Source of the DNA: Burkholderiales bacterium C2
GTDB lineage: Bacteria > Pseudomonadota > Gammaproteobacteria > Burkholderiales > Burkholderiaceae_C
Assembly (NCBI GenBank): GCA_005503085.1
Contig: SCOI01000025.1
Span: 1 to 64,000, forward strand
DNA: 64,000 nucleotides
Direction of reading: 5' to 3'
The notes beneath the pieces were generated by a model. The model did no database searches, was not told where the DNA came from, and worked only from the letters and a program-made list of their open reading frames with translations. Below are positions 1-8,889 of this stretch, one piece after another. The position numbers were made by a program, and so were the translations under genes. How positions within the stretch are numbered: position 1 is the first letter of the stretch; every line of letters starts with the position of its first letter.

Positions 1-348
1 GGCGGCTCGATAAGCAATGTGCAGTTCGGCCCGCTGTCCAGCTCCCAGTGGTCCGCCGTCGGCGGCGCCGGCAAGCCCCAGGACAACGCCACTGTGGGCG
101 CCACTATCGGCGCCAACCTGGGCGGCAACTTCAGCCAAGCCAGCTGGGATGTCGTCATGGCCGGGCAGACGCTGATCAGGGCAGCGCACATCCAGCAGCT
201 GACCGCCGCCAATATCACGGTGGCAACGCTTTCGCAGGTGGTCAACGGTGGGGCCACAAGCGGCGGCCGCATCGTGATGGAGCCGAACAAGATCATCGTG
301 TTCGATGGCTCGGGCGCTCAGCGCGTGAAGATCGGGTATCTGGGATGA
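1..348 (+). CDS. Phage tail tip / host-specificity protein, C-terminal end (5' truncated)
   Basis: The reading frame is open from base 1, so only the last 115 codons are seen; the GTG at 19 is internal rather than a start. The visible residues (a GATIGANL stretch, then AAHIQQLTAANI, ending VFDGSGAQRVKIGYLG) resemble the C-terminal region of lambda gpJ-like tail tip proteins, which carry small receptor-facing beta domains. The stop overlaps the next start (ATGA), which fits a late phage operon. The call rests on context and style of sequence more than on a diagnostic motif. Confidence 0.55.
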   Translation, partial: GGSISNVQFGPLSSSQWSAVGGAGKPQDNATVGATIGANLGGNFSQASWDVVMAGQTLIRAAHIQQLTAANITVATLSQVVNGGATSGGRIVMEPNKIIVFDGSGAQRVKIGYLG

Positions 349-629
349 GCGACCACGGCACCCAGGTCTTCGCCGCAGACGGCACGACGCTGATCTTCGA
401 TTCCCGCATCGCCCAAGCCGGCGTGCTGATCGACGTCCAAGCCCTGAAGACCACCAGCACCACCGTGTTGACCTATCCAGCATTTGCTGGGCGGTCTGCC
501 TTCGTCATGGACGGCTGCTCCAACATGGTAGCGGCGGCCTCGGTCGACTATGCGCTCGGCTATCCGCGTGTCAGCCTCGCGGGCGGCAACGGCTTTGAGA
601 CGCTGCAGTTTCTGATCTTCGCGTCATGA
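345..629 (+). CDS. Small phage tail-region protein, function unknown
   Basis: This frame encodes 94 residues starting at ATG 345, which overlaps the upstream stop by four bases. The upstream extension of the same frame is an Arg-rich shadow of the tail tip gene, so 345 is the likely start. The protein looks beta-rich (alternating VLIDVQAL, TVLTYPAF, VSLAGGNGFETLQFLIF) with no signal peptide or membrane segment. Its end overlaps the next gene by ATGA, so it is translationally coupled on both sides. I do not recognise the family; a small tail or tip accessory protein is an inference from position. Confidence 0.6.
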   Translation: MSDHGTQVFAADGTTLIFDSRIAQAGVLIDVQALKTTSTTVLTYPAFAGRSAFVMDGCSNMVAAASVDYALGYPRVSLAGGNGFETLQFLIFAS

Positions 630-1414
630 GCTACGGGATGCGCGTCGAGAACGACGCTTCGGTGCTGGTGATCGACGACAACTCTATCGGCTATGGCTAT
701 GTCGGTCGGGCCAGCCTACTTACTGCGGCTGCCAAGGCCCCCGACCTGATGACGGCATGGCGCTATCGCATCGTGATGGCCAATTCCTCCGCTGTCCCCA
801 TCATCGCTGTCAAGCTCAGCACAACGACATTGGTGCAGATCGCTGGAATCGGACGGTACTCGGGCGATGCAACCATGAAGACCTGGGATGTCGACGTCTA
901 CTCGACCGAGTTGTTTGGCGCGGCCAACGGGGCGCAGGTCAACCCAATCGAGCCCGAGGTTCTGGTCTTTGCGCCGATGAGTGCGGGTGGTTCATCGTGG
1001 GGCATGCAGCTGTTTAAGTCCGATGGGGTAACGGTGGCCTGGGACTTCTCGATGCGTCCGCTCTGGATCCGGCAGGTGCTCGATTTGTCGGCCCATGTCG
1101 GCTACTACTCCATCGGAACCGGCTGGGTGAATCAGGCCTTTTACGACGGGGACTCAGTCGGCCGTGATACCGGGATCAGCGCGCCAGCAATCATCGGCAG
1201 CACGAACGGCGAGCACGAGTACATACAGGACACCACGGGCGAGTATCTACAGCGCGGAACATACGGATGGACGCTGATCGGCTCAACGCTGGCGCGCCGC
1301 CGCATGTGGACCGACTCTGCCCGCCCCTACGTCGATCCGACGCCGTCGGACTCCATCAACTACCAGATCAAGGCCTGCCGGGCGCTGATCATCGACAGCA
1401 CGGGACTGACCTAA
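626..1414 (+). CDS. Phage tail-region structural protein, unknown family
   Basis: A 262-residue protein coupled by ATGA to its upstream neighbour and by TAATG to its downstream one. It is rich in aromatic and small residues, with repeated segments typical of beta-sandwich appendage proteins (for example YSIGTGWVNQAF near the middle and TYGWTLIGS near the end). It has no catalytic motif, signal peptide or coiled coil. Position between the tail tip gene and a DUF4376 gene suggests a tail fibre or tip-associated protein. No family is recognised. Confidence 0.6.
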   Translation: MSYGMRVENDASVLVIDDNSIGYGYVGRASLLTAAAKAPDLMTAWRYRIVMANSSAVPIIAVKLSTTTLVQIAGIGRYSGDATMKTWDVDVYSTELFGAANGAQVNPIEPEVLVFAPMSAGGSSWGMQLFKSDGVTVAWDFSMRPLWIRQVLDLSAHVGYYSIGTGWVNQAFYDGDSVGRDTGISAPAIIGSTNGEHEYIQDTTGEYLQRGTYGWTLIGSTLARRRMWTDSARPYVDPTPSDSINYQIKACRALIIDSTGLT

Positions 1415-2070
1415 TGCCCATCATCCACACACTCGCTGCGCCCAACGGCGCTCCCTGCACCTACTTCGCCGCGCTGCGCGTCGATGTGGACCTGAAAGCC
1501 CAGGATGCCACAGCAAAGGTTCAGGTCGGCGGCTGGATCACCGAGGACGCCAGCCTGGAGGGCCAGCTCGCTGTTTTCAACTGGTTTCCGCTGGTGCCAC
1601 GATCCGCGCTGAGCATGCAAGACCTCGTCGCGACAGCTGAGACGGCCCTGGTGCAGTTGGAGGGGTCGCCCTGGCTAGGCGGCAGCCTCGTCTCGGCACC
1701 CAGCGACCTGGCCGGCGTCAAGGCCCGCCGCTGGGCCATGATCAAGCAGCAGCGCAACGATCACGAGTTCGGGCTGCTGTCCTGGGATGGTTGCGCATTC
1801 GACGCTGACCAGCGATCGCAGGCCCGCATTCAAGGGGCGGTTCAACTGGCATCGCTCGCCGCCGCCGCCGGTGAGCAGTTCACCATGCCCTGGACGCTGG
1901 CCGACAACAGCGTGCGCACACTCGATGCCGCCGAGGTGGTGTCCCTCGGCCAGGCCCTGGCCCAGCAGGTCTCAGGTGCGCACGAGATCGCCCGGGGCCT
2001 GCGCCTGCAGATCGACGCGGCCGAGACGCTGGAGCAGGTCGAGGCGGTGGCCTGGCCGACTCCAGCCTGA
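1414..2070 (+). CDS. DUF4376 phage protein (tail-fibre-assembly-like)
   Basis: A 218-residue protein. The ATG at 1414 overlaps the upstream stop (TAATG), so longer extensions of this frame are shadows. Residues from about 110 onward (IKQQRNDHEFGLLSWDG, then a helical stretch with MPWTLADNSVRTL and a final helix QIDAAETLEQVEAV) match the layout of DUF4376, a C-terminal domain common next to phage tail fibres and in fibre-assembly-like proteins. The N-terminal half is not recognised. A role in fibre assembly or attachment is inferred from these neighbours. Confidence 0.65.
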   Translation: MPIIHTLAAPNGAPCTYFAALRVDVDLKAQDATAKVQVGGWITEDASLEGQLAVFNWFPLVPRSALSMQDLVATAETALVQLEGSPWLGGSLVSAPSDLAGVKARRWAMIKQQRNDHEFGLLSWDGCAFDADQRSQARIQGAVQLASLAAAAGEQFTMPWTLADNSVRTLDAAEVVSLGQALAQQVSGAHEIARGLRLQIDAAETLEQVEAVAWPTPA

Positions 2071-2103
2071 CCCGGCTGGTGCCAAGGCTGGCAGTCTGGC
2101 GCG

Positions 2104-2535
2104 ATGGGCGCCCCAGACCTCGATTTCGATCTCTACCGCGTGCTGGCGTTCGTGCGCCGGCACCTCCCTGGCTTCTGTGCGGCTGACGGCATGCGTGCCA
2201 TCGGCCTGCGCCGCCGCGGCGAACTGGTGGCCGGAGTCGTCTATGAGGGCTTCAACGGCCGGAATATCTGGATGCACGTTGCTGCCGAGCCAGGTGGGCG
2301 GTGGCTGACCCGGGGATACCTGGAGGCCTGCTTCCGGTATCCGTTCCTGATCTGTGGAGTCGACCGTGTCTCTGGCTATGTCGATGCCAGCAACACGGCC
2401 GCCCGTCGGTTTGATGAGGCCCTGGGGTTCAAAGAGGAAGCCCGCCTGAAGGGCGCCGCACAGGATGGCGGTGATGTGATCTTGTACGTCATGCGCCGAG
2501 GAGAGTGCCGGTATGTGCCGATTCCACCGAACTGA
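2104..2535 (+). CDS. GNAT-fold acetyltransferase of the phage tail region
   Basis: A 143-residue GNAT-like protein. A small N-terminal helix pair (FDLYRVLAFVRRHLPG) is followed by strands carrying GELVAGVVYEGFNGRNIWMHV, then YVDASNTAARRFDEALGF, the typical N-acetyltransferase segment where a helix after the acetyl-CoA loop packs against the core, and a final strand VILYVMRR. Such enzymes recur in the tail modules of podophage-like prophages, where the substrate is unknown. The gene starts 33 bases after the DUF4376 gene and its end overlaps the next start by 23 bases. Confidence 0.75.
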   Translation: MGAPDLDFDLYRVLAFVRRHLPGFCAADGMRAIGLRRRGELVAGVVYEGFNGRNIWMHVAAEPGGRWLTRGYLEACFRYPFLICGVDRVSGYVDASNTAARRFDEALGFKEEARLKGAAQDGGDVILYVMRRGECRYVPIPPN

Positions 2536-3628
2536 GTTTGATCTACTGCCGGAGCGAGCGTTCCGCCCGCGCGCCGGCCGACATGGCCAGATGACGCTGG
2601 AGGGAGGTGGCAAGGGAAGCTCCGCCCCGGCGCCAGACCCGCGCCTGGTCGAGGCACAGGTCAAGAGCATGGGCATTCAGGACTCTGCGATCCAGAGCAT
2701 CCTGAAGAACAGCAACGAGCTGCTTCCGCTGCAACAGCAGCAGATGCAGTTCGCGCTGGACAGCAGCAAGACCGCTTACGACCAGTCGCAGTCCGACCGG
2801 CAGTGGCTGCTCTCGCGCCGAGACATGCTGTCTGGCGTGCAGGATCAAATGGCCAAGGACGCCTCTGAGTTCAACACTGAGGGCCGCCGCGAGCAGCTTG
2901 CCGGTGCTGCTATGGCCGACGTCAACACAGCAGCCAGCAACGCCCGGGGCCAGTCGTCCCGCGCTGTGGCGCGCATGGGCATCAACCCGGCGTCCGGCCG
3001 GGCCATGGCCATGGATAGCCAGATCCAGCTCGGCCAGACCGCGGCCGCCGCCGGCGCTGCGAACAAGGCCCGCACCGATGCCCGGGCAGAAGGCTATGCG
3101 CTGAATGATCGCGTCAACAACTCGCTGTCCGGCTATCCCTCGATGGGCTCTCAGGCTACCGGCTCGGGCGCTGCGTATGGCACTGCCGGCGTCAACACGA
3201 CGAATGCGTCTCTTGCTGGACAGAACTCGGGCTTCGGCTCTGTCGCCTCGGTGGCTGGCCAGCTCGGCACTAACGCGACAAGCATGTTCGGAGCGCAGGC
3301 TACGCGCGAGGCCAACGGGCAGGGCGGCGGGGAGAGCATTGGCGGAATGCTGGGCGGCCTCGGCGGCCTGGCCACCGGTCTCGGCAAGAGCGGGCTCGGC
3401 TGGTTCTCCGACCGGCGCCTGAAGACCGACATCGAGGTCGTCGGCCGCGATGTGGCGACCGGCTTGAAGCTGTATGCATTCCGCTACATCGCTGACCCCA
3501 CCAAGCGCTGGATTGGTGTGATGGCGGACGAGGTCCGCACGATCCGTCCCGATGCTGTGTGTCGCGGTGAAGACGGTTTTGATCGAGTCAACTATGGCCT
3601 GCTGGGCCTCGAAATGGTGGAGGCCTAA
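2513..3628 (+). CDS. Tail appendage protein with C-terminal S74-type chaperone domain
   Basis: A 371-residue protein. The start at 2513 is preferred because GAGGAGAG lies at 2498-2505, seven bases upstream. Residues 30-140 are helical and Gln-rich, and 150-290 are Gly/Ala/Ser-rich and fibre-like. The end (FSDRRLKTDIEVVG near residue 300, then WIGVMADEV and VNYGLLGLE) carries the hallmark of the peptidase S74 / intramolecular chaperone domain that trimerises phage fibres and can self-cleave. The catalytic Ser-Asp-Arg beginning (SDRRLKTD) is intact. It ends directly against the next ATG. Confidence 0.75.
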   Translation: MCRFHRTEFDLLPERAFRPRAGRHGQMTLEGGGKGSSAPAPDPRLVEAQVKSMGIQDSAIQSILKNSNELLPLQQQQMQFALDSSKTAYDQSQSDRQWLLSRRDMLSGVQDQMAKDASEFNTEGRREQLAGAAMADVNTAASNARGQSSRAVARMGINPASGRAMAMDSQIQLGQTAAAAGAANKARTDARAEGYALNDRVNNSLSGYPSMGSQATGSGAAYGTAGVNTTNASLAGQNSGFGSVASVAGQLGTNATSMFGAQATREANGQGGGESIGGMLGGLGGLATGLGKSGLGWFSDRRLKTDIEVVGRDVATGLKLYAFRYIADPTKRWIGVMADEVRTIRPDAVCRGEDGFDRVNYGLLGLEMVEA

Positions 3629-5371
3629 ATGGCGCGTCGTGGCAGCAACTTCACGGACTTTGTCCGCAACTTCAGCTCAGGCCTCAATCTGGTCAATCAG
3701 GTCCGCCAGGACTTGGACATCGGGAAGATCGCCGACGCCAAGCCGGAGCAGTCGCAAGGCTTCACGGCTGACGACGGCAAGCAGCTCGAGGCCATCGCGA
3801 ACGCGAAGGATGCGGAGGGCAACCCGATCTACAAGCTCGGCACCACCAGCGATGGCAACTACACGGTCGAGGTCGCAGCCGATCCGTCGATGCGCGGCAC
3901 CATCGCACAAAAGGGCGTCACCGACTTCTTGGGCCAGCGCACGGCTGGCGAGCTCTCTGATGGCCAAGTCACAGACGCACGGCAGCGGGCAATGGCTGGC
4001 GTGATGATGCGGACTGATCCCGTCGGCGCCGGCCGCATGCTGCGCGACCTGAAACAAGGGCAGCAGGAAGACCAGCGCTTTGCCTGGGACCAGAACCGGA
4101 ACGAGCGGGACATCCGACGCAACGACCAGGCCGACGCCGACGAGGCTTTCATGCGCCAACTCGATGCCGAGGCCGGCGATTGGCATGCGAACCGCCTGAA
4201 GAACGCCGACGGCACCACGCGCGCGGCGAAGAATGACGACTTCATCGCTGCGACCCAGTACCGGGCCTTCAAGCTGGCCGAGGCGGGCCGGCTGAACGAG
4301 GCAAGCCAGGTCTACAAAGACTTCGCTGCGCAGTCCCACATCAAGCTGCAGCTCGAAACCGAGGCCCGCACGAAGGCCCTTGGCGAGACCGCCTCGCGCC
4401 TGGCATCTGGCGACCTTAACTCGGTGAGGGACTTCTATAACGAGTTCGTGCCCGATGGTGCGCGCGTCACCGATGTCAGTCGCGGCAAGGACGGACAAAT
4501 CACGATCCAGCGCGAGTCGCTGGACGGCCGGCCGATGGCGCCCACCGTCATGAAGGACACGGGGCAGCTGGTCAGCGCTCTGGCCTCGTTCCGCGACCCG
4601 ATGGCCCTGTACAACTGGAGCCAGAACGAGTTCAAGAACAACCTGCTGGCGAAGGCGGACCAGCGGGCAGGGGCGGCTGCTGCCCGTGAGCAGCAGACCT
4701 TCGATGCCGGCGCACCTCAGCGCGATCTTGGCGGCGCGCTGGCCGGCCTGCAGCTCGCCGTTGTCAATGCCAAGACGCCCGAGGAGGCTGCTGCAGCGCG
4801 AGCGAAGCTGTTGGCTGCGCAGGGTGGTCTTGGACTGGGCAAAAAAGAAGCGCCGACGGGCTATCGTTACAAGGCTGACGGAACCACTCTGGAAGCGATT
4901 CCGGGCGGCCCGGGCGACAAGGGCCTTAAGGGCAAGCCGCCGGCCGAGGTGCAGCGGATGAACGTCGCGCTGCGCTCGCTGCAGAAGGGCCTCGATGAAT
5001 ACGAAACCCTGATGAAGACCTTCGACCCGCGCAGCCCAATCGACCAGATGGACCCGAAGGTGCGGGCACGCACTGAGTCACTTCTCGCTGATCTTCAGTT
5101 GCAGTTCAAGGAGGCTCATGCGCTGGGTGCGCTGACTGGTCCCGATCTGGAAATGATCGGCAAGGCGTTGGCGAGCCCGACATCGCTGCGAGGCGCGTTG
5201 TACGGCAAGGACGGCCTGTCGGCTCAACTGGGCGAAGTGCGCGGCGGGATAGGCCGCCGCGTAAAGGCGATCGCTGACGAGTTCGGCACAGAACCCATTC
5301 CAACGGGCCCTGCCACTCCGCCTGCAGCGGAGTCCGGCAAAGACGGCTTCAGCACTCTCTGGCGGAGGTAG
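3629..5371 (+). CDS. Large phage virion protein, likely internal/ejection type
   Basis: A 580-residue hydrophilic protein that begins one base after the upstream stop. Long helical, charged segments dominate (for example QQEDQRFAWDQNRNERDIRR near 135-155), and there is no signal peptide or membrane span. The sequence resembles no enzyme I know. Long helix-rich proteins placed between the tail genes and an Ala/Gly-rich partner are typical of podophage internal or ejection proteins; that role is inferred from position and composition. A GGAGG at 5364-5369 inside its last codons serves as the ribosome site of the next gene. Confidence 0.55.
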   Translation: MARRGSNFTDFVRNFSSGLNLVNQVRQDLDIGKIADAKPEQSQGFTADDGKQLEAIANAKDAEGNPIYKLGTTSDGNYTVEVAADPSMRGTIAQKGVTDFLGQRTAGELSDGQVTDARQRAMAGVMMRTDPVGAGRMLRDLKQGQQEDQRFAWDQNRNERDIRRNDQADADEAFMRQLDAEAGDWHANRLKNADGTTRAAKNDDFIAATQYRAFKLAEAGRLNEASQVYKDFAAQSHIKLQLETEARTKALGETASRLASGDLNSVRDFYNEFVPDGARVTDVSRGKDGQITIQRESLDGRPMAPTVMKDTGQLVSALASFRDPMALYNWSQNEFKNNLLAKADQRAGAAAAREQQTFDAGAPQRDLGGALAGLQLAVVNAKTPEEAAAARAKLLAAQGGLGLGKKEAPTGYRYKADGTTLEAIPGGPGDKGLKGKPPAEVQRMNVALRSLQKGLDEYETLMKTFDPRSPIDQMDPKVRARTESLLADLQLQFKEAHALGALTGPDLEMIGKALASPTSLRGALYGKDGLSAQLGEVRGGIGRRVKAIADEFGTEPIPTGPATPPAAESGKDGFSTLWRR

Positions 5372-5376
5372 TCGGC

Positions 5377-7560
5377 ATGACAAAGCTATGGAGCGAGGTG
5401 GTCGTTTCTCCTGAGTATCGGGCGCTGAAGCCTGATGACCGGGAGGCGGCGCGCGCGCAGTACTGGAACGAGGTCATTGCGCCGCAGGTGCCCAAGGAAA
5501 GCCTTGAGGCCGCGCGCGCCCAGTTCGAGACCGAGTTCGGCCCGGATGGCACCCAACTGCCGAAAGTGGCCGGGCCGGAGCGGTCGCGGCTGGAAGGGGC
5601 CGGCCGCGCTATAGGGCTGACGGCGCGACACGCCCTCGCGGGCATTGCTGCGGTCCCAGCCATGGCCAGCGATGCGATCACCGGTGTGATCAACACCGGT
5701 GCCGACGCGCTGCTCGGCAAGGGCAACGGCTTCCGTTTCCAGCCCGCCGGCCAGGCGCTTCAGGACACGCTTTCGGCCGCTGGGCTGCCGGCACCCGAAA
5801 CCAAAGGTGAGCGCGTTGTCGGCGACGTCACCTCTGCGATCACGGGTGTAGGGACCACTGCCAAGGCCGGCGAGCTTCTGGCGCGCGCCGCCAACCCGTT
5901 GATTGCGGCTGTAGGCCTCGGTTTGGGCAGTGGTCTGGCCGCACAGACTGTTGGTGGGGCGGCCGGCGCGGCTGCGGCCGGCACGGTTCGTGAAAATGGC
6001 GGTGGGGTCGGGGCGCAGATGGCAGCTGGCCTCGCGGCCGGGCTGGCGCCGTCGGCGCTGCCCACTGGCGCCCGTATGGCGGCGCGTGGCCTCCTGCGCG
6101 GTGGCGAGGCCGGCCGGCAGCGAGTCGAACAGAACATCAAGCTTTTCGAGGAGGCCGCCGGCACCACGCCGAGCCTGGCCCAGGCCACCGAGGGACGCTT
6201 CGCGCGCGGTCTCGAATCGACGCTGTCCAAGGCCCCTGGCAGCTCCGGCATCATGGCCCGTTTTGCCGAGAGGCAGGCTGACGACATGCAGGCGGCAGTG
6301 CAGCGTTTGTCTGATGAGTTGGCGCCGGGAGCCAATGCGACGAGCGCGGGAGAGGCCATTGAGCGCGGAATCGGCGCCTTCAAGGCCGGATTCAAGAGCG
6401 CACAGTCCGAGCTGTACGACGAACTTGGCGCTGTGCTGCCAAAGGAAGTTCCGATCACTGTCGATCGCACCCGACAGGCACTCGCCGCGATGAACGAGGG
6501 GATCGAGGGCGCGCCAGCACTGAGCCGGTGGTTCCGCAACGCCAAGATTGGCAACATCGAGAAGGCGTTGATCTCTGATCTGGAGCTTGCGGCCACGCCG
6601 CCAGGACAAAGCTCCGTGATGCCGCAGGCCCCGAGGCCAGCAGCGCTGCCCTTTGAGGCCATCAAGAAGCTACGGACCCTTGTCGGCAACGAGATAACCG
6701 ATGGGTCGCTGGTGTCGGACGTCCCGCGCTCGAAGTGGCGCGCGCTCTATGGCGCGCTGAGCGAGGATCTCGGCGACGCCGCCAAGGCCGCAGGCCCACA
6801 GGCAGAGGCTGCATGGAAGAGGACAAACGACTTCACCAGCCAGCATATGCAGCGCCTGGATGAACTGGCATCGATCGTACGGCGCGATGCGCCAGAGAAG
6901 ATCTTCACCGCTGCCCTCAGCGGTGCGAACGAAGGTGCTACGGTCGTGAAGCGTGTCATGTCAGCGCTGCCGGCGGAGGAAAAGCGCGAGGTCGCCGCCG
7001 CGGTGCTGCAGCGCATGGGCCGCGCCAATCCTGGCCAGCAGACCGCCGAGGGCGACGCCTTCAGCTCGGAGCGATTCCTCACGGCCTTCAGCAAGATGAG
7101 CCCTGCCGCGCGCCAGGCCATCTTCGGCGATACCGAGGGCGGCGTCGACGGCGCTATCAAGCTGCTGGCCCAGCTCGCCGAGGCCCGCCGGGCGGGTGGC
7201 CGCGTGTTGGAGAACAACAGCGGCACCGCGACGGCCGCCGCGCACATGGGCGCCGCCGGCGCGCTGGTCGGCGGTGTCGGTTCGGCGCTGACGGGCTCGG
7301 CGCTGCCGCTGGCCACTGTGGCGCTGCCGATGGCCACGGCCAATGCCACGGCAAGGGTGATGACGAACCCGCGCACCCTGCGGCTGGCTGCGACGCGCAC
7401 TGCGATCCCCGAGGGCATGGGCGCCAATGCCGCCATGTCAGCGGCCCGGCTCTCCGCTCCCACAGATCTTGCGCCGGAGCAGCGCGAGATCGGCACCGTC
7501 TACGAAACCCCACGCGGCCGCATGATCTGGCGCGGCAACGGCTGGGAGCCGGCACCTTGA
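5377..7560 (+). CDS. Large phage virion protein with glycine/alanine-rich hydrophobic stretch
   Basis: A 727-residue protein. A charged helical N-terminus (PEYRALKPDDREAARAQYW) is followed from about 85 to 245 by Gly/Ala-rich, moderately hydrophobic segments (AIGLTARHALAGIAAVPAMA; LGLGSGLAAQTVGGAAGAAA) that could insert in membranes, then long amphipathic helices, then another hydrophobic Ala/Gly patch at 620-670. It ends in RGRMIWRGNGWEPAP. This is the usual look of phage proteins ejected into the cell envelope with the genome, but that function is inferred. The last codons overlap the next gene's TTG start. Confidence 0.55.
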   Translation: MTKLWSEVVVSPEYRALKPDDREAARAQYWNEVIAPQVPKESLEAARAQFETEFGPDGTQLPKVAGPERSRLEGAGRAIGLTARHALAGIAAVPAMASDAITGVINTGADALLGKGNGFRFQPAGQALQDTLSAAGLPAPETKGERVVGDVTSAITGVGTTAKAGELLARAANPLIAAVGLGLGSGLAAQTVGGAAGAAAAGTVRENGGGVGAQMAAGLAAGLAPSALPTGARMAARGLLRGGEAGRQRVEQNIKLFEEAAGTTPSLAQATEGRFARGLESTLSKAPGSSGIMARFAERQADDMQAAVQRLSDELAPGANATSAGEAIERGIGAFKAGFKSAQSELYDELGAVLPKEVPITVDRTRQALAAMNEGIEGAPALSRWFRNAKIGNIEKALISDLELAATPPGQSSVMPQAPRPAALPFEAIKKLRTLVGNEITDGSLVSDVPRSKWRALYGALSEDLGDAAKAAGPQAEAAWKRTNDFTSQHMQRLDELASIVRRDAPEKIFTAALSGANEGATVVKRVMSALPAEEKREVAAAVLQRMGRANPGQQTAEGDAFSSERFLTAFSKMSPAARQAIFGDTEGGVDGAIKLLAQLAEARRAGGRVLENNSGTATAAAHMGAAGALVGGVGSALTGSALPLATVALPMATANATARVMTNPRTLRLAATRTAIPEGMGANAAMSAARLSAPTDLAPEQREIGTVYETPRGRMIWRGNGWEPAP

Positions 7561-8885
7561 GCGAGCTCCTGGATGACGCCGCAGTCTTCGCGCCGCCCGA
7601 GGCCCAGGCCGGCCCGGTGTTACTCGGAGACGATACTGTCTTCGCCGGCCCAGAGCTGCCGGCCGGCGGCCAGCCCGGCGCGCCGACCTGGTTCGCGACG
7701 CCGGACGGTGAAGAGCTCGCCGGTCAGTACGCAATCGTCGATGCCAAGAGCCTCAGCGCGTCGCATGACGTCAATCTGCGCGCGGTGCCAGAACATGCCG
7801 CAGTGCTGGCGCCGGTGTCGCGGCCGCGCGCCGAGCACGAGGCCCAGGTGCAGTCCATCGTGCGCGAGTTCGATCCATCGCGCATCGGTGCCGCCGCCGG
7901 CGTGGATGACGGCGCCCCTGTGGTCGGGCCTGACGGCCTGGTCGAGGCCGGGAACTCGCGCGCCGTTGCCCTGCAGCGGATCTACCAGGCCAACGGTCAG
8001 AAGGCCGACGACTATCGCCAGTACCTGCGCGAGCACGCCGCCTCGTTCGGAATCACCCCCGAGGCCGTCGATGCGGTGGCCAAGCCGGTACTGGTGCGGG
8101 TCCGCAGCACGCCTGCCGATCGCGCCAGCGTCGGGCGGCGGGCCGGCGACTTCGACATTGGGCCGACACTGACCGGCGCGGCGCGCGAGATCCAGCGCGC
8201 CATTCAGCGAGACGGCGGCGTCGACATCGCTGAGGTCGATGACATCAGCCCAGAAACCATCGAGATCCTGCAGTTCCTGGCCCAGGAACCTGAGGCCAGC
8301 GAGATCTTGACCAAGGCCCTGGCGGGCGAAGGAGCAGACCATGGCGAAACCAATGACGCTGGAGGGCCAGCCCTTGCAGGAGACGACCTTCCTGATCAAG
8401 CGACTGGAGGCGAACCCGAGGCTGCGCCGGGCCATAGCCCAGCTGGTCAAGTCGATGAAGCCGCGGCAGCAGCAGGCGTAACGCCGGCGCTCGAGCCAGG
8501 CTGGGAAGCCTTCCCGCCGGAGACTGGCACACTGGGCGTCCCGCGCGCTGAGATGCCGCAGATCAGGCAGCAGCACCGCGGGCCCCTGGTGAACTTCCTG
8601 GCGGCGCGCGGTGTCACGCACGAGGCCGACGAGGTGCCGGCCGACAGCCTGCGGCCGACCCAGCTGGAGTTCAGCCCTGAGAAGGCCGAGGCTGCGGCGG
8701 AGCGAGATCCAGGCGACCGGTCCGTGCTGGTGTCGGCCGATGGCCGCGTCCTTGACGGGCACCATACTTGGCTGGCGGCCGTGAAGCAGGGCGGCCCGAT
8801 CAAGGTGATCAGGTTCAGCGCGCCGATGGAAGAACTGCTGCCGCTGGCGCTGGAATTCCCGAGCGCGGAGACCGAGGCCTCCTAG
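7557..8885 (+). CDS. Polyvalent phage protein with two ParB-superfamily domains (DdrB-like)
   Basis: A 442-residue protein starting at TTG 7557 inside TTGA, four bases into the previous stop, with GGGAG at 7544-7548 as ribosome site; no in-frame ATG is near. Residues about 45-175 fit the DdrB-like ParB domain of polyvalent phage proteins (VDDGAPVVGPDGLVEAGNSR, the VGPDG..EAGNSR signature). A second ParB/sulfiredoxin-type module near residues 365-425 carries VLVSADGRVLDGHHTW with the DGHH motif at 400-403. The linker between them (about 255-315) is low-complexity and overlaps a second open frame. Such proteins are thought to be injected with phage DNA and act on host nucleic acids; that is family knowledge, not shown here. 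Confidence 0.75.
   Translation: MSELLDDAAVFAPPEAQAGPVLLGDDTVFAGPELPAGGQPGAPTWFATPDGEELAGQYAIVDAKSLSASHDVNLRAVPEHAAVLAPVSRPRAEHEAQVQSIVREFDPSRIGAAAGVDDGAPVVGPDGLVEAGNSRAVALQRIYQANGQKADDYRQYLREHAASFGITPEAVDAVAKPVLVRVRSTPADRASVGRRAGDFDIGPTLTGAAREIQRAIQRDGGVDIAEVDDISPETIEILQFLAQEPEASEILTKALAGEGADHGETNDAGGPALAGDDLPDQATGGEPEAAPGHSPAGQVDEAAAAAGVTPALEPGWEAFPPETGTLGVPRAEMPQIRQQHRGPLVNFLAARGVTHEADEVPADSLRPTQLEFSPEKAEAAAERDPGDRSVLVSADGRVLDGHHTWLAAVKQGGPIKVIRFSAPMEELLPLALEFPSAETEAS
8341..8481 (+). CDS. Possible overlapping 46-residue basic protein inside the polyvalent gene
   Basis: In a different frame from the 442-residue gene, ATG 8341 opens 46 codons ending at TAA 8479-8481. A strong ribosome site, GAAGGAG at 8328-8334, sits six bases before the ATG. 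The product is basic and amphipathic-helical (FLIKRLEANPRLRRAIAQL, then KPRQQQA at the end), whereas the host frame over the same bases reads as a bland Gly/Ala/Asp linker. That contrast favours a genuine nested gene, although a decayed former gene fused into the larger frame would look the same. Function unknown. Confidence 0.4.
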   Translation: MAKPMTLEGQPLQETTFLIKRLEANPRLRRAIAQLVKSMKPRQQQA

Positions 8886-8889
8886 CGAT

